A stretch of DNA of 64,000 nt from Lolliginicoccus lacisalsi (GTDB lineage Bacteria > Actinomycetota > Actinomycetes > Mycobacteriales > Mycobacteriaceae), in the NCBI RefSeq assembly GCF_014841105.1, contig NZ_JACYWE010000007.1, positions 151,481-215,480 of the forward strand. The letters run 5' to 3'. The notes under the pieces are model-generated. The model made no database searches. It was not told where the DNA came from and worked only from the letters and a program-made list of their open reading frames with translations. Below, in pieces: positions 1-9,801 of this stretch. Each line of letters begins with the position of its first letter. Within the stretch, counting starts at the first letter, position 1. The position numbers and the translations under genes are program-made.

Positions 1-1
1 G

Positions 2-1957
2 TACCCGACGGGCGCGGCCGAGCAGATCTATGACCAGGTCAGCGCCGCGGACCTCGACAGCTTCGATACCAAGGTCACCCAGGACAGCTGGCTTTCCTCG
101 CTGCTGCTGTTCATGCTGCCGATGCTGATCCTGCTGGGCCTGTTCCTGTTCATCATGATCCGCATGCAGGGCGGCGGCCGCGGCGGCATGATGGGATTCG
201 GCAAGTCCAAGGCCAAGCAACTGTCCAAGGACATGCCCAAGACGACGTTCGCTGATGTCGCCGGAGCCGATGAGGCGGTGGAGGAGCTCGAGGAGCTCAA
301 GGACTTCCTCCAGCACCCGGCGAGGTACCAGGCGCTCGGCGCGAAGATCCCCAAGGGCGTGCTGCTGTTCGGCCCGCCGGGCACCGGCAAGACGCTGCTG
401 GCCCGGGCCGTGGCGGGCGAGGCCGGGGTGCCGTTCTTCACCATCTCCGGATCCGACTTCGTCGAGATGTTCGTTGGCGTGGGCGCCTCCCGCGTGCGCG
501 ACCTGTTCGAGCAGGCCAAGCAGAACGCCCCCTGCATCATCTTCGTCGACGAGATCGATGCCGTCGGCCGCCAGCGCGGCGCCGGCGTGGGCGGCGGCCA
601 CGACGAGCGCGAGCAGACCCTCAACCAGCTGCTCGTCGAGATGGACGGCTTCGGTGCCCGCCAGGGCATCATCATGATCGCGGCCACCAACCGCCCCGAT
701 ATCCTCGACCCCGCCCTGCTCCGCCCCGGCCGCTTCGACCGCCAGGTGCCGGTGGGCAACGCTGACCTCGCTGGTCGCCGGGCGATCCTGCGCGTCCACT
801 CGCAGGGCAAGCCGCTCGCCCCCGATGTCGATCTCGACTCCCTGACCAAGCGCACGGTCGGCATGTCCGGCGCCGACCTCGCCAATGTCATCAACGAGGC
901 GGCACTGCTCACCGCGCGCGAGGCGGGCACCCTCATCACCAACGAGGCGCTCGAGGAAGCGGTCGATCGGGTCATCGGCGGGCCCCGCCGCAAGAGCCGG
1001 ATCATCAGCGAGCTCGAGAAGAAGATCACCGCCTACTACGAGAGCGGCCATACCCTCGCTGGCTGGGCCATGCCCGACCTCACCCCGGTGTACAAGGTGA
1101 CGATCCTGGCCCGCGGGCGCACCGGCGGCCACGCCCTCGCCGTCCCCGAGGACGACAAGTCCATGATGACGCGCTCCGAGATGATCGCGCGCCTCGTCTT
1201 CGCCATGGGCGGCCGTGCCGCCGAGGAACTGGTCTTCCAGGAGCCCACCACCGGCGCATCCTCCGACATCGAGCAGGCCACCAAGATCGCCCGGGCCATG
1301 GTCACCGAGTACGGCATGAGCCCCCGGCTCGGCGCGGTCCGCTACGGGCAAGAGCATGGCGACCCCTTCATGGGCCGCACGATGGGCATGGCGCCGGACT
1401 ACTCGCACGAGATCGCCCGCGATATCGACGAGGAAGTGCGCCGCCTGATCGAGGCCTCGCACACCGAGGCATGGCAGATCCTCGATGAGTACCGGGACGA
1501 GCTCGACCACCTCGCCACGGAGCTGCTCGAGAAGGAAACGCTCAACCGCAAGGATCTCGAGCGCATCCTCGCGGGAGTGACCAAGCGGCCGCGGATCACC
1601 GAGTTCAATGACTTCGGCAACCGCATTCCGTCGACCCGGCCGCCGATCAAGACCCCCGGCGAGCTCGCGAAGGAGCGCGGCGAGCCCTGGCCGCCCCCCG
1701 AGCCGGCCACCAGGGACGCGCGCGCGACGGAACCCGAGGATCAGGAGCAGCCGCAGCCCGGAGCGCACGATCCCGCGGAGCAGCACGACGAACGCTCCGC
1801 GCCCGCGCCCGTTGGAGCGTCACCGAGCACCAGTCCCGGACGAGGGCGCTCGGCCAGCCAGCGCAGCTACGGCGAGCCCTCCGATTGGTCCGCCCCGGGC
1901 TGGCCCCCGCGCGATCCCTCCCGAGCCACCCCACCTGCCAAGGATGACCGTGACTGA
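2..1957 (+). CDS. ftsH: ATP-dependent zinc metalloprotease FtsH, 5' partial
   Basis: Membrane-anchored AAA+ protease that degrades damaged or regulatory membrane and cytosolic proteins. The 5' end lies outside the window; 651 residues are visible. A hydrophobic segment ([20 protein letters not shown]) is followed by a GG linker, Walker A GPPGTGKT, Walker B IIFVDEID, the second region of homology and the peptidase domain. The zinc-binding motif, expected HEXXH (HEGGH in M. tuberculosis), reads YESGH: codon 1037-1039 is TAC. The following Glu and His, and the third ligand Asp ([12 protein letters not shown]), are intact. The Pro/Glu-rich tail overlaps folE. Family identity is certain; peptidase activity is doubtful if the Tyr codon is real. 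Confidence 0.97.
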   Translation, partial: YPTGAAEQIYDQVSAADLDSFDTKVTQDSWLSSLLLFMLPMLILLGLFLFIMIRMQGGGRGGMMGFGKSKAKQLSKDMPKTTFADVAGADEAVEELEELKDFLQHPARYQALGAKIPKGVLLFGPPGTGKTLLARAVAGEAGVPFFTISGSDFVEMFVGVGASRVRDLFEQAKQNAPCIIFVDEIDAVGRQRGAGVGGGHDEREQTLNQLLVEMDGFGARQGIIMIAATNRPDILDPALLRPGRFDRQVPVGNADLAGRRAILRVHSQGKPLAPDVDLDSLTKRTVGMSGADLANVINEAALLTAREAGTLITNEALEEAVDRVIGGPRRKSRIISELEKKITAYYESGHTLAGWAMPDLTPVYKVTILARGRTGGHALAVPEDDKSMMTRSEMIARLVFAMGGRAAEELVFQEPTTGASSDIEQATKIARAMVTEYGMSPRLGAVRYGQEHGDPFMGRTMGMAPDYSHEIARDIDEEVRRLIEASHTEAWQILDEYRDELDHLATELLEKETLNRKDLERILAGVTKRPRITEFNDFGNRIPSTRPPIKTPGELAKERGEPWPPPEPATRDARATEPEDQEQPQPGAHDPAEQHDERSAPAPVGASPSTSPGRGRSASQRSYGEPSDWSAPGWPPRDPSRATPPAKDDRD

Positions 1958-2552
1958 GAACGTCGACATCGTGCCGCGGCCCAGCATGTTCGATCAACCC
2001 CGGGCAGAGGCCGCGGTGCGCGAGCTGCTGCTCGCCGTCGGAGAGGACCCGGACCGCGATGGGCTGGCCGAGACGCCGGCCCGCGTCGCCCGGGCGTACG
2101 CCGAGCTCTTCGCGGGCCTGCACACCGACCCCGATAGCGTGCTCGACAAGACCTTCGACGAGGGCCATGAGGAGCTCGTCCTCGTCAAGGACATCCCGAT
2201 GTACTCCACCTGCGAGCATCATCTCGTGCCGTTCCACGGCGTGGCGCACGTCGGCTACATCCCCGGCCCCACCGGCCGCGTAACGGGGCTGTCCAAGCTA
2301 GCCCGGGTCGTTGACCTCTACGCCAAGCGCCCCCAGGTGCAGGAGCGGCTGACCAGCCAGATCGCCGATGCGCTGATGCGCAAGCTCGAGCCACGGGGCG
2401 CGATCGTCGTGATCGAGGCCGAGCACCTCTGCATGGCCATGCGGGGCATCCGCAAGCCGGGCGCCACCACCACGACCTCCGCGGTGCGGGGCATCCTCAA
2501 GACCAGCCCCGTCTCGCGCTCCGAAGCGCTCGACCTGATCCTCAGGAAATGA
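1944..2552 (+). CDS. folE: GTP cyclohydrolase I
   Basis: Converts GTP to 7,8-dihydroneopterin triphosphate, the first step of folate synthesis. The 202 residues equal the mycobacterial length when ATG 1944 is used; this start overlaps the ftsH stop by 14 bases. Zinc-site motifs [12 protein letters not shown] and CMAMRGI are intact, as is the [20 protein letters not shown] core. The first gene of a coupled fol operon: its stop overlaps the folP start (ATGA). An open frame continues upstream inside ftsH but has no homology there. Confidence 0.97.
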   Translation: MTVTENVDIVPRPSMFDQPRAEAAVRELLLAVGEDPDRDGLAETPARVARAYAELFAGLHTDPDSVLDKTFDEGHEELVLVKDIPMYSTCEHHLVPFHGVAHVGYIPGPTGRVTGLSKLARVVDLYAKRPQVQERLTSQIADALMRKLEPRGAIVVIEAEHLCMAMRGIRKPGATTTTSAVRGILKTSPVSRSEALDLILRK

Positions 2553-3445
2553 CCAGCACAGGACCCGCCAGCATGCCTTCCCTCCCTTCGCTCGTGCCCG
2601 GCCCCGGGCGCTGCGTGGTGATGGGCATCGTCAACGTGACGACGGATTCCTTCTCCGACGGCGGGGAGTACCTGCGCACGGACCGTGCCGTGGCGCGCGG
2701 GCGCGAGCTGCATGCCCTTGGCGTGGACATCGTCGATATCGGCGGCGAATCGACCAGGCCGGGCGCTACCCGCGTGGAGCCGGGCATCGAGTCGCGTCGC
2801 GTCGTGCCTGTCATCGAGGCCCTCGCCGCGGAAGGCATCCCCTGCAGCATCGACACCATGCGCGCCGATGTCGCTAGCGCGGCGATCGAAGCGGGCGCGA
2901 CCATCGTCAACGACGTCTCCGGTGGCCAGGCGGACCCTCGCATGGCGGGCGTCGTCGCCGAGGCCAAGGTGCCGTGGATCCTCATGCACTGGCGCTCCAA
3001 CGGCGACTACGTGCACCGGCCCGACAGCGGGCGCGAGCACTACCGCGATATCGTCTCCGAGGTCAGCGCGGAGCTGCTCAGCCAGGTTGATGCCGCGGTG
3101 CGCGCCGGCGTCTCGCCCGATGCCATCGTCGTCGATCCCGGTCTGGGGTTCGCCAAGTCAGCCGCTGACAACTGGGCCCTGCTCCGGGCGCTCCCGCACC
3201 TCGCGGGGCTCGGCTTCCCCGTGCTGGTGGGTGCATCCCGCAAGCGCTTCCTCGGGTCGCTCCTCGCTGGCCCGGACGGCGAGCCCCGACCGGTCGACCA
3301 GCGGGATACCGCCACGGCCGCCGTCTCTGCCCTCTCCGCGGCGCGCGGAGCCTGGGGAGGGCGGGTGCATGACGCCCGGTCCACGCTCGATGCGCTCGCG
3401 GTCGCGCAGGCCTGGGACGGTGCCAAGGGAGAGGTGCCGCGATGA
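2549..3445 (+). CDS. folP: Dihydropteroate synthase
   Basis: Condenses 6-hydroxymethyl-dihydropterin pyrophosphate with p-aminobenzoate; the sulfonamide target. 298 residues. TIM-barrel signatures occur in order: [51 protein letters not shown] and GASRKRFLG. The ATG overlaps the folE stop and the TGA overlaps the folB start, so the four fol genes are probably translationally coupled. Confidence 0.97.
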   Translation: MTSTGPASMPSLPSLVPGPGRCVVMGIVNVTTDSFSDGGEYLRTDRAVARGRELHALGVDIVDIGGESTRPGATRVEPGIESRRVVPVIEALAAEGIPCSIDTMRADVASAAIEAGATIVNDVSGGQADPRMAGVVAEAKVPWILMHWRSNGDYVHRPDSGREHYRDIVSEVSAELLSQVDAAVRAGVSPDAIVVDPGLGFAKSAADNWALLRALPHLAGLGFPVLVGASRKRFLGSLLAGPDGEPRPVDQRDTATAAVSALSAARGAWGGRVHDARSTLDALAVAQAWDGAKGEVPR

Positions 3446-3831
3446 GCAGCAGCGACCTGATCCACTTGCGGGGCCTGCGGGCTCGCGGCCACCACGGCGT
3501 GTTCGACCACGAGCGCCGCGATGGCCAAGAATTCATCGTCGACATCCTGCTGGGCGTGGACCACACCACCGCCGGGCGCACCGATGATCTCGCCGACACC
3601 CTCGACTACGGCGCGCTCGCGCACACCGCGGCCGGGATCATCAGCGGCGAGCCATGCGACCTGATCGAGACCGTCGCCACCCGCATCGCCGAGGCGATCT
3701 TCGACGATGAGCGGATCCATCGGGCCGAGGTGACCGTGCACAAGCCGTCCGCCCCGATCCCGCACACGTTCGCCGATGTCTCGGTCACTGTCGTGCGTCA
3801 CCGCGAGCAGGCGGGGACGAGCCCGCGATGA
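3442..3831 (+). CDS. folB: Dihydroneopterin aldolase
   Basis: Cleaves dihydroneopterin to 6-hydroxymethyl-dihydropterin and glycolaldehyde. 129 residues, normal length. Visible motifs: RGLRARGHHGVFDHER (catalytic Glu region), DLIETVATRIAEAI and VHKPSAPI (catalytic Lys). ATGA overlaps on both sides place it between folP and folK in one operon. Confidence 0.96.
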   Translation: MSSSDLIHLRGLRARGHHGVFDHERRDGQEFIVDILLGVDHTTAGRTDDLADTLDYGALAHTAAGIISGEPCDLIETVATRIAEAIFDDERIHRAEVTVHKPSAPIPHTFADVSVTVVRHREQAGTSPR

Positions 3832-4331
3832 CCGTCGCGGTCCTCTCCATCGGCTCCAATATCGGCGACCGGCGTGCCCACCTCGAGAGCGTCGTCGACG
3901 CTCTCGGCGAGCGACTGATCGCCCGCTCGCGGATCTACGAGACGCCGCCCTGGGGCGGGGTGGAGCAGGAACCGTTCCTCAACGCGATCCTCCTCGCCGA
4001 GGACAGCGACTGGTTGCCCGACGATTGGCTGGCGCTGGCCCAGCGGTGCGAAGGCGCCGCCGACCGGGTGCGGGACATCCGCTGGGGGCCGCGCACCCTC
4101 GATGTCGATATCGTCACCTGCCACGATGCCGACGGCGAGATCCGCAGTGGGGATCCACGCCTGACGCTGCCGCATCCGCGCGCGCATGAGCGGGCCTTCG
4201 TGCTCGTGCCCTGGGCACAGGCGCGGCCGGGAGCGAGCCTCGGCGGCATTCCGGTCACGGAGCTCCTGGATCGCCTGCCCGCAGCGGAGGTGCAGGCCGT
4301 GCGGCCGCTCGACCCACCTAGGGGCTGGTGA
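3828..4331 (+). CDS. folK: 6-hydroxymethyl-dihydropterin pyrophosphokinase
   Basis: Transfers pyrophosphate from ATP to 6-hydroxymethyl-dihydropterin, supplying the FolP substrate. 167 residues. N-terminal SIGSNIGDRRAHL, YETPPWGGVEQEPFLNA and the HPPK signature RWGPRTLDVDIV with the two metal-binding Asp are all present, as is LPHPRAHERAFVLVP. Last gene of the overlapping fol block; the next gene starts 3 bases after its stop. Confidence 0.97.
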   Translation: MTVAVLSIGSNIGDRRAHLESVVDALGERLIARSRIYETPPWGGVEQEPFLNAILLAEDSDWLPDDWLALAQRCEGAADRVRDIRWGPRTLDVDIVTCHDADGEIRSGDPRLTLPHPRAHERAFVLVPWAQARPGASLGGIPVTELLDRLPAAEVQAVRPLDPPRGW

Positions 4332-4334
4332 GGC

Positions 4335-4814
4335 ATGCGCGCGACCCGGATCGCTGACCTTGCCGCGCTCGCTGCCACCGCTCTCATCGCCGCCTGGCTG
4401 CTGGCCCGGGGCTTTCCCGCCACGCTGCCACCGCTGCGCTGGTACATCGGGGGCTCCCTGTATCCCGTCGCGGTCATCGAGGCAGTGCTGGCCGTCAGCG
4501 TTGCCCGGAGCATCAAGGAACAGCGCGTCGGGCTCGGTCCGTCCCAGTGGCAACCCATCACCATCGCGCGGATCCTGGCGCTCGCCAAGGCGTCGTCGTT
4601 GATCGGCGCGGCCTTCGCCGGGGCATGGGCGGGCCTGATGCTCGCGCTTGCGCCGGACGTCGGCACCATCAGGGCGGCCACCGAGGACTTTCCCGCCACC
4701 ATCGTCGGCCTGCTGGGCGGGCTGTTCCTCGCCGCGGCAGCGTGGTGGCTCGAGCGGGCCTGCCGCGCGCCCGACGATCCCGAGGATGATGACGACCCGG
4801 ATCCGCGTTCCTGA
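4335..4814 (+). CDS. DUF3180 family membrane protein
   Basis: Small integral membrane protein, 159 residues, with four predicted membrane helices (about residues 8-25, 38-57, 85-108, 122-140) and an acidic DDPEDDDDPDP tail. It follows folK by 3 bases, the position of Rv3605c in M. tuberculosis, so it is probably co-transcribed with the folate genes. The family is conserved in actinobacteria but has no assigned biochemical role. Confidence 0.9.
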   Translation: MRATRIADLAALAATALIAAWLLARGFPATLPPLRWYIGGSLYPVAVIEAVLAVSVARSIKEQRVGLGPSQWQPITIARILALAKASSLIGAAFAGAWAGLMLALAPDVGTIRAATEDFPATIVGLLGGLFLAAAAWWLERACRAPDDPEDDDDPDPRS

Positions 4815-4869
4815 GGCTCGCCGGGCCGGTTGGCGCGCCGCGGGCACGCACGACGGTATTTTCTGGGTC

Positions 4870-5457
4870 ATGCCGGAACACCAAGGACCCCAGCAGGATT
4901 CGCCGCGTGGTCGTCGCGCGAGGCATCGGCGGCGTGGCAGCTCGCTGCTCGCGCTGGTCGTGGTGCTTTCCGCGGCGGCCAGCGTTTTCCTGATGCTCAG
5001 CAACAGCGTGGAGGCACTGCGAATAGGTTTTGTCATCGCGCTCTGGGCGGCCATCGTCGGCGTCGTCGCGGTGGTCAAGCATCGCAAGGAGGCCGAGGCG
5101 GAGCGCGCTCGCATCCGTGACATGCGCCTGGTGTACGAGATGCAGCTCTCGCGGGAGATCACCAGCCGCCGGCGCCACGAGCTGACCGTCGAGGCAAGGC
5201 TGCGCCGGGAGATCGATGCCCGCTCGCGGACCGAGACAGCCGAGCAGCTCGCCGCGCTGCGCCACGAGATGGCCTCGATGCGCGGGCACGTGGAGTACGC
5301 CCTGGCCACCCGCAGCACGGTGGAGCAGCTCGAGATCCGCGAGATCGGGCCCGCGTCCGAGGCCGCGCTGGCGCGCCCTAGCGAGCCAGAGGAGGTCGTC
5401 GATGCCGAGCTCGAGGACGACGCTCCGGCGGAGCGGGCGGGAGAGCGCGCCACGTAG
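4870..5457 (+). CDS. DUF6779 family membrane/coiled-coil protein
   Basis: 195 residues from ATG 4870. A basic N-terminus (RGRRARHRRRG) precedes two hydrophobic segments (SLLALVVVLSAAASVFLML and IGFVIALWAAIVGVVAVV), then a long charged region (residues about 70-160) likely to form a coiled coil, and an acidic end. Position and architecture match Rv3604c, downstream of the DUF3180 gene. Function unknown. The open frame runs further upstream but overlaps the previous gene and is not supported there. Confidence 0.85.
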   Translation: MPEHQGPQQDSPRGRRARHRRRGSSLLALVVVLSAAASVFLMLSNSVEALRIGFVIALWAAIVGVVAVVKHRKEAEAERARIRDMRLVYEMQLSREITSRRRHELTVEARLRREIDARSRTETAEQLAALRHEMASMRGHVEYALATRSTVEQLEIREIGPASEAALARPSEPEEVVDAELEDDAPAERAGERAT

Positions 5458-5591
5458 CTTGCCACGTAGCGTGCGCCCGGGTGACAAACCTCACCAGGCC
5501 TAGGCCTTCAGGATGCGAGGTCGGCGCGCCTATCCTTGACTCACACGTCTGGTACCTGCAGGGCAGGACTGGAACGAACGAGAGGACAAAG

Positions 5592-6503
5592 GTGACCTCA
5601 CACGAGCTCACTCGCGACCCCATGCCCGCGCGCTTGGCGGTCGGGGTCATTTCCGCTGGCCGGGTAGGCACGGCCCTGGGCGAGGCCCTCGCGGCCGCCG
5701 GGCACCCCGTCGTGGCCTGCTCCGCGGTCTCCGATGCGTCGGTCGGCCGCGCGACCACCCGGCTGCCCGATGCCGCGATCCTGCCGCCGCCCGAGGTGGC
5801 GGAGCGATCCGAGCTCCTTGTCCTCGCTGTCCCTGACACCGAGCTGCCCGGCCTCGCCCGCGGCCTCGCTGCCTGTGGCGCGGTGCGGCCAGGGACCATC
5901 GTCGCGCACACCTCCGGCACCTACGGGATCGCCGTGCTCGAGCCGCTCGCCGCGGCGGGCGCGCTGGCACTGGCGCTGCATCCGGCGATGACATTCCTAG
6001 GCTCCACCGAGGACACCGAGCGGCTGCGGAGCGCGTGCTTCGGGGTCACCGCTGCTGACGCGACGGGTTCCGCGGTCGCGCAGGCACTTGTCCTGGAGAT
6101 CGGCGCCGAGCCCGTCGCTGTTCCCGAGCACGATCGCGCCCTCTACCACGCGGCGCTCGCCCATGGCGCGAACCACCTGGTCACTCTTGTCGTTGATGCG
6201 GTGGCCGCACTCGAGGCAGCCCTCGACGACGTGCCGGGGCCCGAGCGCCGAGCGACGGCTCAGCGCATGGTCGCCCCCTTGCTCTCCGCCGCGCTGGACA
6301 ACGTGCTGCGGCGCGGGCAGTCCGCGCTGACCGGGCCGGTGGCTCGTGACGATGCGGCCACGGTTGCCCGGCATCTTGATGCGCTGTCGGCAGTGGACCC
6401 CGATCTTGCCACCGGATACCGGGCGCTCGCGCGGCGCACCGCCCAGCAATCCGGCGCCAGCGTGCCGATGTTCGATGTGCTCGATGGGAGGCAGGGCCAA
6501 TGA
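5592..6503 (+). CDS. Rossmann-fold DUF2520 (F420/NADP-reductase-like) protein
   Basis: 303 residues from GTG 5592, chosen because AGAGGA lies 6 bases upstream and the length equals that of Rv3603c. An N-terminal NAD(P)-binding fold ([27 protein letters not shown]) is followed by an all-helical DUF2520 dimerisation domain ([18 protein letters not shown]). It looks like a ketopantoate or pyrroline-carboxylate reductase relative and overlaps panC by ATGA, so a role in pantothenate synthesis is plausible but inferred. Confidence 0.88.
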   Translation: MTSHELTRDPMPARLAVGVISAGRVGTALGEALAAAGHPVVACSAVSDASVGRATTRLPDAAILPPPEVAERSELLVLAVPDTELPGLARGLAACGAVRPGTIVAHTSGTYGIAVLEPLAAAGALALALHPAMTFLGSTEDTERLRSACFGVTAADATGSAVAQALVLEIGAEPVAVPEHDRALYHAALAHGANHLVTLVVDAVAALEAALDDVPGPERRATAQRMVAPLLSAALDNVLRRGQSALTGPVARDDAATVARHLDALSAVDPDLATGYRALARRTAQQSGASVPMFDVLDGRQGQ

Positions 6504-7420
6504 GCGGCAACACAGCATTGTTCGCACCGGGCGAGCTGCGGGTCCACCAGGATCCCGCGACGGTCGCGCGGATCTCCTCGGCCTTGCGCCGCACGGGCCG
6601 GCAGGTCGTGCTCGTCCCCACCATGGGGGCGCTGCACGCGGGCCATATCGAGCTGGTCAAGCTGGCTCGCCGCACCCCCAACAGCGTGGTGATCGTCTCC
6701 ATCTTCGTCAATCCGCTGCAGTTCGGGGAGGGCGAGGACCTCGACAAGTATCCCCGCACCCTCGATGCTGACGTGGAGCTGCTGCGCGAGGCCGGCGTGG
6801 AAGTCGTCTTCGCGCCGTCCGCGCGGGAGATGTATCCGCAGGGCCGCCGCACCATGGTCCACCCCGGGCCGATGGGTGATTGCCTCGAGGGCGCGAGCCG
6901 CCCCGGGCACTTCGCGGGAATGCTGACAGTGGTGGCGAAGCTCCTGCTGATCACGCGCCCCCACGCCGCGTTCTTCGGCGAGAAGGACTACCAGCAGCTT
7001 GCCCTGATCCGGCAGATGGCTGCTGACCTCGATCTCGGCACGCGGATCGTGGGCGTGCCGACCGTGCGGGAAGCCGATGGCCTAGCCATGAGCTCCCGCA
7101 ACCGCTACCTGACGGAGGAGCAGCGCCGCGACGCTACCGTGCTCTCCGCCGCGCTGGTCGCTGGCGCGCACGCCGGGGACCAGGGACCGGAGGCCGTGCT
7201 CGCCACAGCGCAAGCGGTCCTCGCCCATGCACCATCCATCAAGCTCGACTACCTCGAGCTGCGCGGCCCGGACCTCGAGCCGCTGGAGCCGGAGGGCGGG
7301 GAGGCACGACTGCTCATCGCCGCCCGGGTCGGGGAGACCCGATTGATCGACAACGTTGGCCTGGTCGTGGCGCCGGGTCCTCGGACGGGCTCGCCCGAAC
7401 CGCAATCCGACCACCACTGA
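6500..7420 (+). CDS. panC: Pantothenate synthetase
   Basis: Joins pantoate and beta-alanine using ATP to make pantothenate. 306 residues. Signature motifs: [15 protein letters not shown] (HxGH nucleotide site), [32 protein letters not shown] and MSSRNRYL (the KMSKS equivalent). Start overlaps the DUF2520 gene; panD follows after 15 bases, and PanD supplies its beta-alanine. Confidence 0.97.
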   Translation: MSGNTALFAPGELRVHQDPATVARISSALRRTGRQVVLVPTMGALHAGHIELVKLARRTPNSVVIVSIFVNPLQFGEGEDLDKYPRTLDADVELLREAGVEVVFAPSAREMYPQGRRTMVHPGPMGDCLEGASRPGHFAGMLTVVAKLLLITRPHAAFFGEKDYQQLALIRQMAADLDLGTRIVGVPTVREADGLAMSSRNRYLTEEQRRDATVLSAALVAGAHAGDQGPEAVLATAQAVLAHAPSIKLDYLELRGPDLEPLEPEGGEARLLIAARVGETRLIDNVGLVVAPGPRTGSPEPQSDHH

Positions 7421-7435
7421 ACGGAGAACCGTGCC

Positions 7436-7873
7436 ATGTTCCGCACCATGCTGAAGTCCAAGATCCACCGCGCTACCGTCACCCAGGCTGACCTGCACTA
7501 CGTCGGGTCGGTGACTGTGGATGCCGACCTGCTCGACGCCGCCGATCTCATCGAGGGCGAGAAGGTGACCATTGTCGACATCAACAACGGGGCCCGGCTC
7601 GAGACATATGTGATCTCGGGCGAGCGCGGGTCCGGCGTGATCGGCATCAACGGTGCGGCCGCGCACCTCGTCCATCCCGGTGACCTCGTGATCCTCATCT
7701 CCTATGGCGTGATGGAGGATGCCGAGGCGCGGGCGTACGAGCCGCGCATCGTGTTCGTCGACGAGGGCAATGCGCAGATCGAGCTCGGAGCCGACCCGGC
7801 GCACGCGCCCGAGGGCTCGGGGCTCAAGTCCCCGCGCTCGCCCGAGCGGCCCGTCGCGCCGAACGCTGCCTGA
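7436..7873 (+). CDS. panD: Aspartate 1-decarboxylase precursor
   Basis: Pyruvoyl enzyme that makes beta-alanine from aspartate for PanC. 145 residues. The self-cleavage site is visible as Gly24-Ser25 in HYVGSVTVD; Ser25 becomes the pyruvoyl group. [16 protein letters not shown] is the conserved core. GGAG lies upstream of ATG 7436. The C-terminal 25 residues (Ser/Pro/Arg rich) extend beyond the catalytic core. Confidence 0.97.
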   Translation: MFRTMLKSKIHRATVTQADLHYVGSVTVDADLLDAADLIEGEKVTIVDINNGARLETYVISGERGSGVIGINGAAAHLVHPGDLVILISYGVMEDAEARAYEPRIVFVDEGNAQIELGADPAHAPEGSGLKSPRSPERPVAPNAA

Positions 7874-7875
7874 CG

Positions 7876-8730
7876 ATGCTGCTCGCCGTTGATGTCGGGA
7901 ACACCAACATCGTTCTCGGCCTGTTCGAGGGCACCGGCGAGGACGCGCGCCTCGTCGCTGATTGGCGCGTGCGCACCGATCCGCGGACCACTGCCGATGA
8001 GCTCGCACTAATGGTGCGTGGCCTGCTCGGCCCCCTCGCGGCAAGCGTCACGGGGGTCTCGGGGCTCTCCACGGTCCCGTCCCTGCTGCGCCAGCTGCGC
8101 ATCGTGCTGGACCGCTACTGGCCAGGCGTTCCCCACGTGCTCGTCGAGCCCGGGGTGAAGACCGGTGTCCCGCTGCTCGTCGACAACCCCAAGGAAGTGG
8201 GCGCAGACCGCGTGGTCAATGCGCTCGCCGCCTACCACGCCTGCCACAGTGCCTGCATCGTCGTGGATTTCGGCACGTCCACCAGTGTCGATGTCGTCTC
8301 GGCCAGCGGGGAGCTCCTGGGCGGCGCGATCGCGCCCGGCATCGAGATCTCGGTCGATGCGCTCGCCAGCCAGGCCGCCGCGCTGCGCAAGGTGGAGATG
8401 GTGCGGCCGCGGTCGGTCATCGGCAAGAACACTGTCGAGTGCTTGCAGGCCGGGGTCGTTTTTGGATTCGCTGGCCAGGTCGATGGCCTCGTTCGGCGCG
8501 TGCAGCGCGAGGCGGGCCTGCAGGAAGCGACCGTGATCGCCACGGGCGGCCTGGCCTCTCTAGTCCTGGAGGAATGCGAGACCGTGCTGCGCCACGAGCC
8601 CGAGCTGACGCTCACGGGCCTGCGCCTGGTCTTCGAGCGCAACATGGCGGCCCAGCGGCGCCCGCATCGCCCTTCGGTGGCGCACAACCCGCGGCCATCG
8701 TCGCTGCATCCCCAGCGCGCCGCGCGCTGA
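7876..8730 (+). CDS. coaX: Type III pantothenate kinase
   Basis: Phosphorylates pantothenate, the first step to CoA, and completes a panC-panD-coaX pathway block. 284 residues starting 2 bases after panD. The ASKHA-type phosphate motif [21 protein letters not shown] and [11 protein letters not shown] are intact, with [11 protein letters not shown] near the dimer-interface active site. The C-terminal 25 residues are basic and probably unstructured. Confidence 0.96.
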   Translation: MLLAVDVGNTNIVLGLFEGTGEDARLVADWRVRTDPRTTADELALMVRGLLGPLAASVTGVSGLSTVPSLLRQLRIVLDRYWPGVPHVLVEPGVKTGVPLLVDNPKEVGADRVVNALAAYHACHSACIVVDFGTSTSVDVVSASGELLGGAIAPGIEISVDALASQAAALRKVEMVRPRSVIGKNTVECLQAGVVFGFAGQVDGLVRRVQREAGLQEATVIATGGLASLVLEECETVLRHEPELTLTGLRLVFERNMAAQRRPHRPSVAHNPRPSSLHPQRAAR

Positions 8731-8782
8731 GCGGTTCTGTGATCCATGCCCTTATCCGCTACCGATCCCGCCGCGCCTGTGC

Positions 8783-8788
8783 AACACT
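8783..8788 (+). promoter_or_regulatory. -10 box for the cysteine leader transcript
   Basis: AACACT fits NANNNT and ends 7 bases before ATG 8796, which would make the leader mRNA leaderless. No clear -35 box is visible. Position is inferred from spacing only. Confidence 0.4.
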
Positions 8789-8795
8789 GATGGAC

Positions 8796-8873
8796 ATGTG
8801 GATCTCCCAGCATGCCGCGTGCCGTTCCTGGCGCGTTGATGCGTGCTGTCCGCAGAACTGTCGCGCCTTCTGA
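8796..8873 (+). CDS. Cysteine-rich leader peptide (putative attenuator sORF)
   Basis: 25 codons with ATG start and TGA stop, 42 bases ahead of the cupin/rhodanese gene. It contains four Cys codons: one in AACRSWRVD, an adjacent Cys-Cys pair, and one in PQNCRAF. Polycysteine leaderless ORFs are known in mycobacteria as cysteine-responsive attenuators of sulfur-metabolism operons; translation stalling at scarce Cys-tRNA is the proposed sensor. The AACRSWRVD-type stretch and the context fit that class. No strong competing hairpin is obvious between the sORF and the next gene, so the mechanism is inferred. Confidence 0.65.
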   Translation: MWISQHAACRSWRVDACCPQNCRAF

Positions 8874-8915
8874 GCCCGCTGCACCGTTCTGCCGACCTTC
8901 CCCTGGAGATCCCCC

Positions 8916-9755
8916 ATGATGGCGACCGCCACAACCCTTCCTGCTGCCCCAGCGGCTTCCGCGCGCGTGCCCGCCGCACCCGTCCTGCTCGCTGCTGCCG
9001 ATGAGCACGCCGCGCGGGTGCTCGATGGCACCGCCCGGTTCCTTGCGCGCGAGGCCGTGCCGGGCAGCGAGCGCTGGCTGCTGCACCGCGATGAGAACAT
9101 CGACGTGTGGCTCGTGGAGCAAGCGCCCACCACGCGATGGCATCGGCCTACCGGGCTGAATGCCGCAGCGATCACCGTTCTCGCCGGCGAGCTCGACATC
9201 GAGCGATGGAACGGGGAGGGCCGCATCGCGCGCCGCGTCGGCAGCGGCGAGCAAGCCTCCTTCACCAGTGGCACCATGCGGGGCACGCGGCCCGCGGCTG
9301 GTGGCACTGCCCTCGCGGTGCATGCCGTGGCGCGCTGGCGTGCCCCGCTCGATGACCTCGCGGCAACAGCGCTGTTCCCGGGCGACCTTCAGCGCGCGGT
9401 GGCGCGGGGCGCGCGGGTCATTGATATCCGCACGCAGCAGGAACGCATCGCGCAGGGTCCGCTGCTCGGAGCGATCGCCATCGATCCGGACAAGGTGGCG
9501 CACCGGGTGGATCCCCGCAGTGCTGTCCGGTTCCGCGAGGCCACGAGCACGGATATCGAATGGATCATCGCTAGCGCGGACGGGACGGCCGCGCAGCCGA
9601 TCGTCGCCGAGCTCCGGCGCCGCGGCATCACGCGGGCGCGCGTGCTCGTCGACGGGTTCGCCGGGCTTGCCGAGCATGATCCGGTGGAGCCCCTGCGCGC
9701 GATCCTCGGCGGGGTGGGGCACCATCGCGACGCCGCGGTGATGGCCGCGCACTGA
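8916..9755 (+). CDS. Cysteine dioxygenase-like cupin fused to rhodanese-like domain
   Basis: 279 residues. The N-terminal part (about 30-140) aligns by eye with small actinobacterial cysteine dioxygenases: [11 protein letters not shown], then a beta-rich [15 protein letters not shown]. The family's HDHD iron site reads HRPT here (His76 kept, second His lost); a later His (AVHAVARW) remains. The C-terminal part (about 150-270) is rhodanese-like ([17 protein letters not shown]) but has Ala/Ser/Asp where the catalytic Cys is expected ([15 protein letters not shown]). Related genomes usually have these as two separate proteins. Both active sites appear degenerate, so catalysis is doubtful. The Cys-rich leader suggests a link to cysteine status. 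Confidence 0.7.
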   Translation: MMATATTLPAAPAASARVPAAPVLLAAADEHAARVLDGTARFLAREAVPGSERWLLHRDENIDVWLVEQAPTTRWHRPTGLNAAAITVLAGELDIERWNGEGRIARRVGSGEQASFTSGTMRGTRPAAGGTALAVHAVARWRAPLDDLAATALFPGDLQRAVARGARVIDIRTQQERIAQGPLLGAIAIDPDKVAHRVDPRSAVRFREATSTDIEWIIASADGTAAQPIVAELRRRGITRARVLVDGFAGLAEHDPVEPLRAILGGVGHHRDAAVMAAH

Positions 9756-9787
9756 TCCGCGATGCGGGAGGTTGGGCGCTGAGCCAC

Positions 9788-9793
9788 TATTCT
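9788..9793 (+). promoter_or_regulatory. -10 box for leaderless lysS
   Basis: TATTCT fits TANNNT, ending 8 bases before GTG 9802. This spacing puts transcription start at or next to the start codon and supports that start for lysS. Confidence 0.5.
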
Positions 9794-9801
9794 GGTCAGT
9801 C

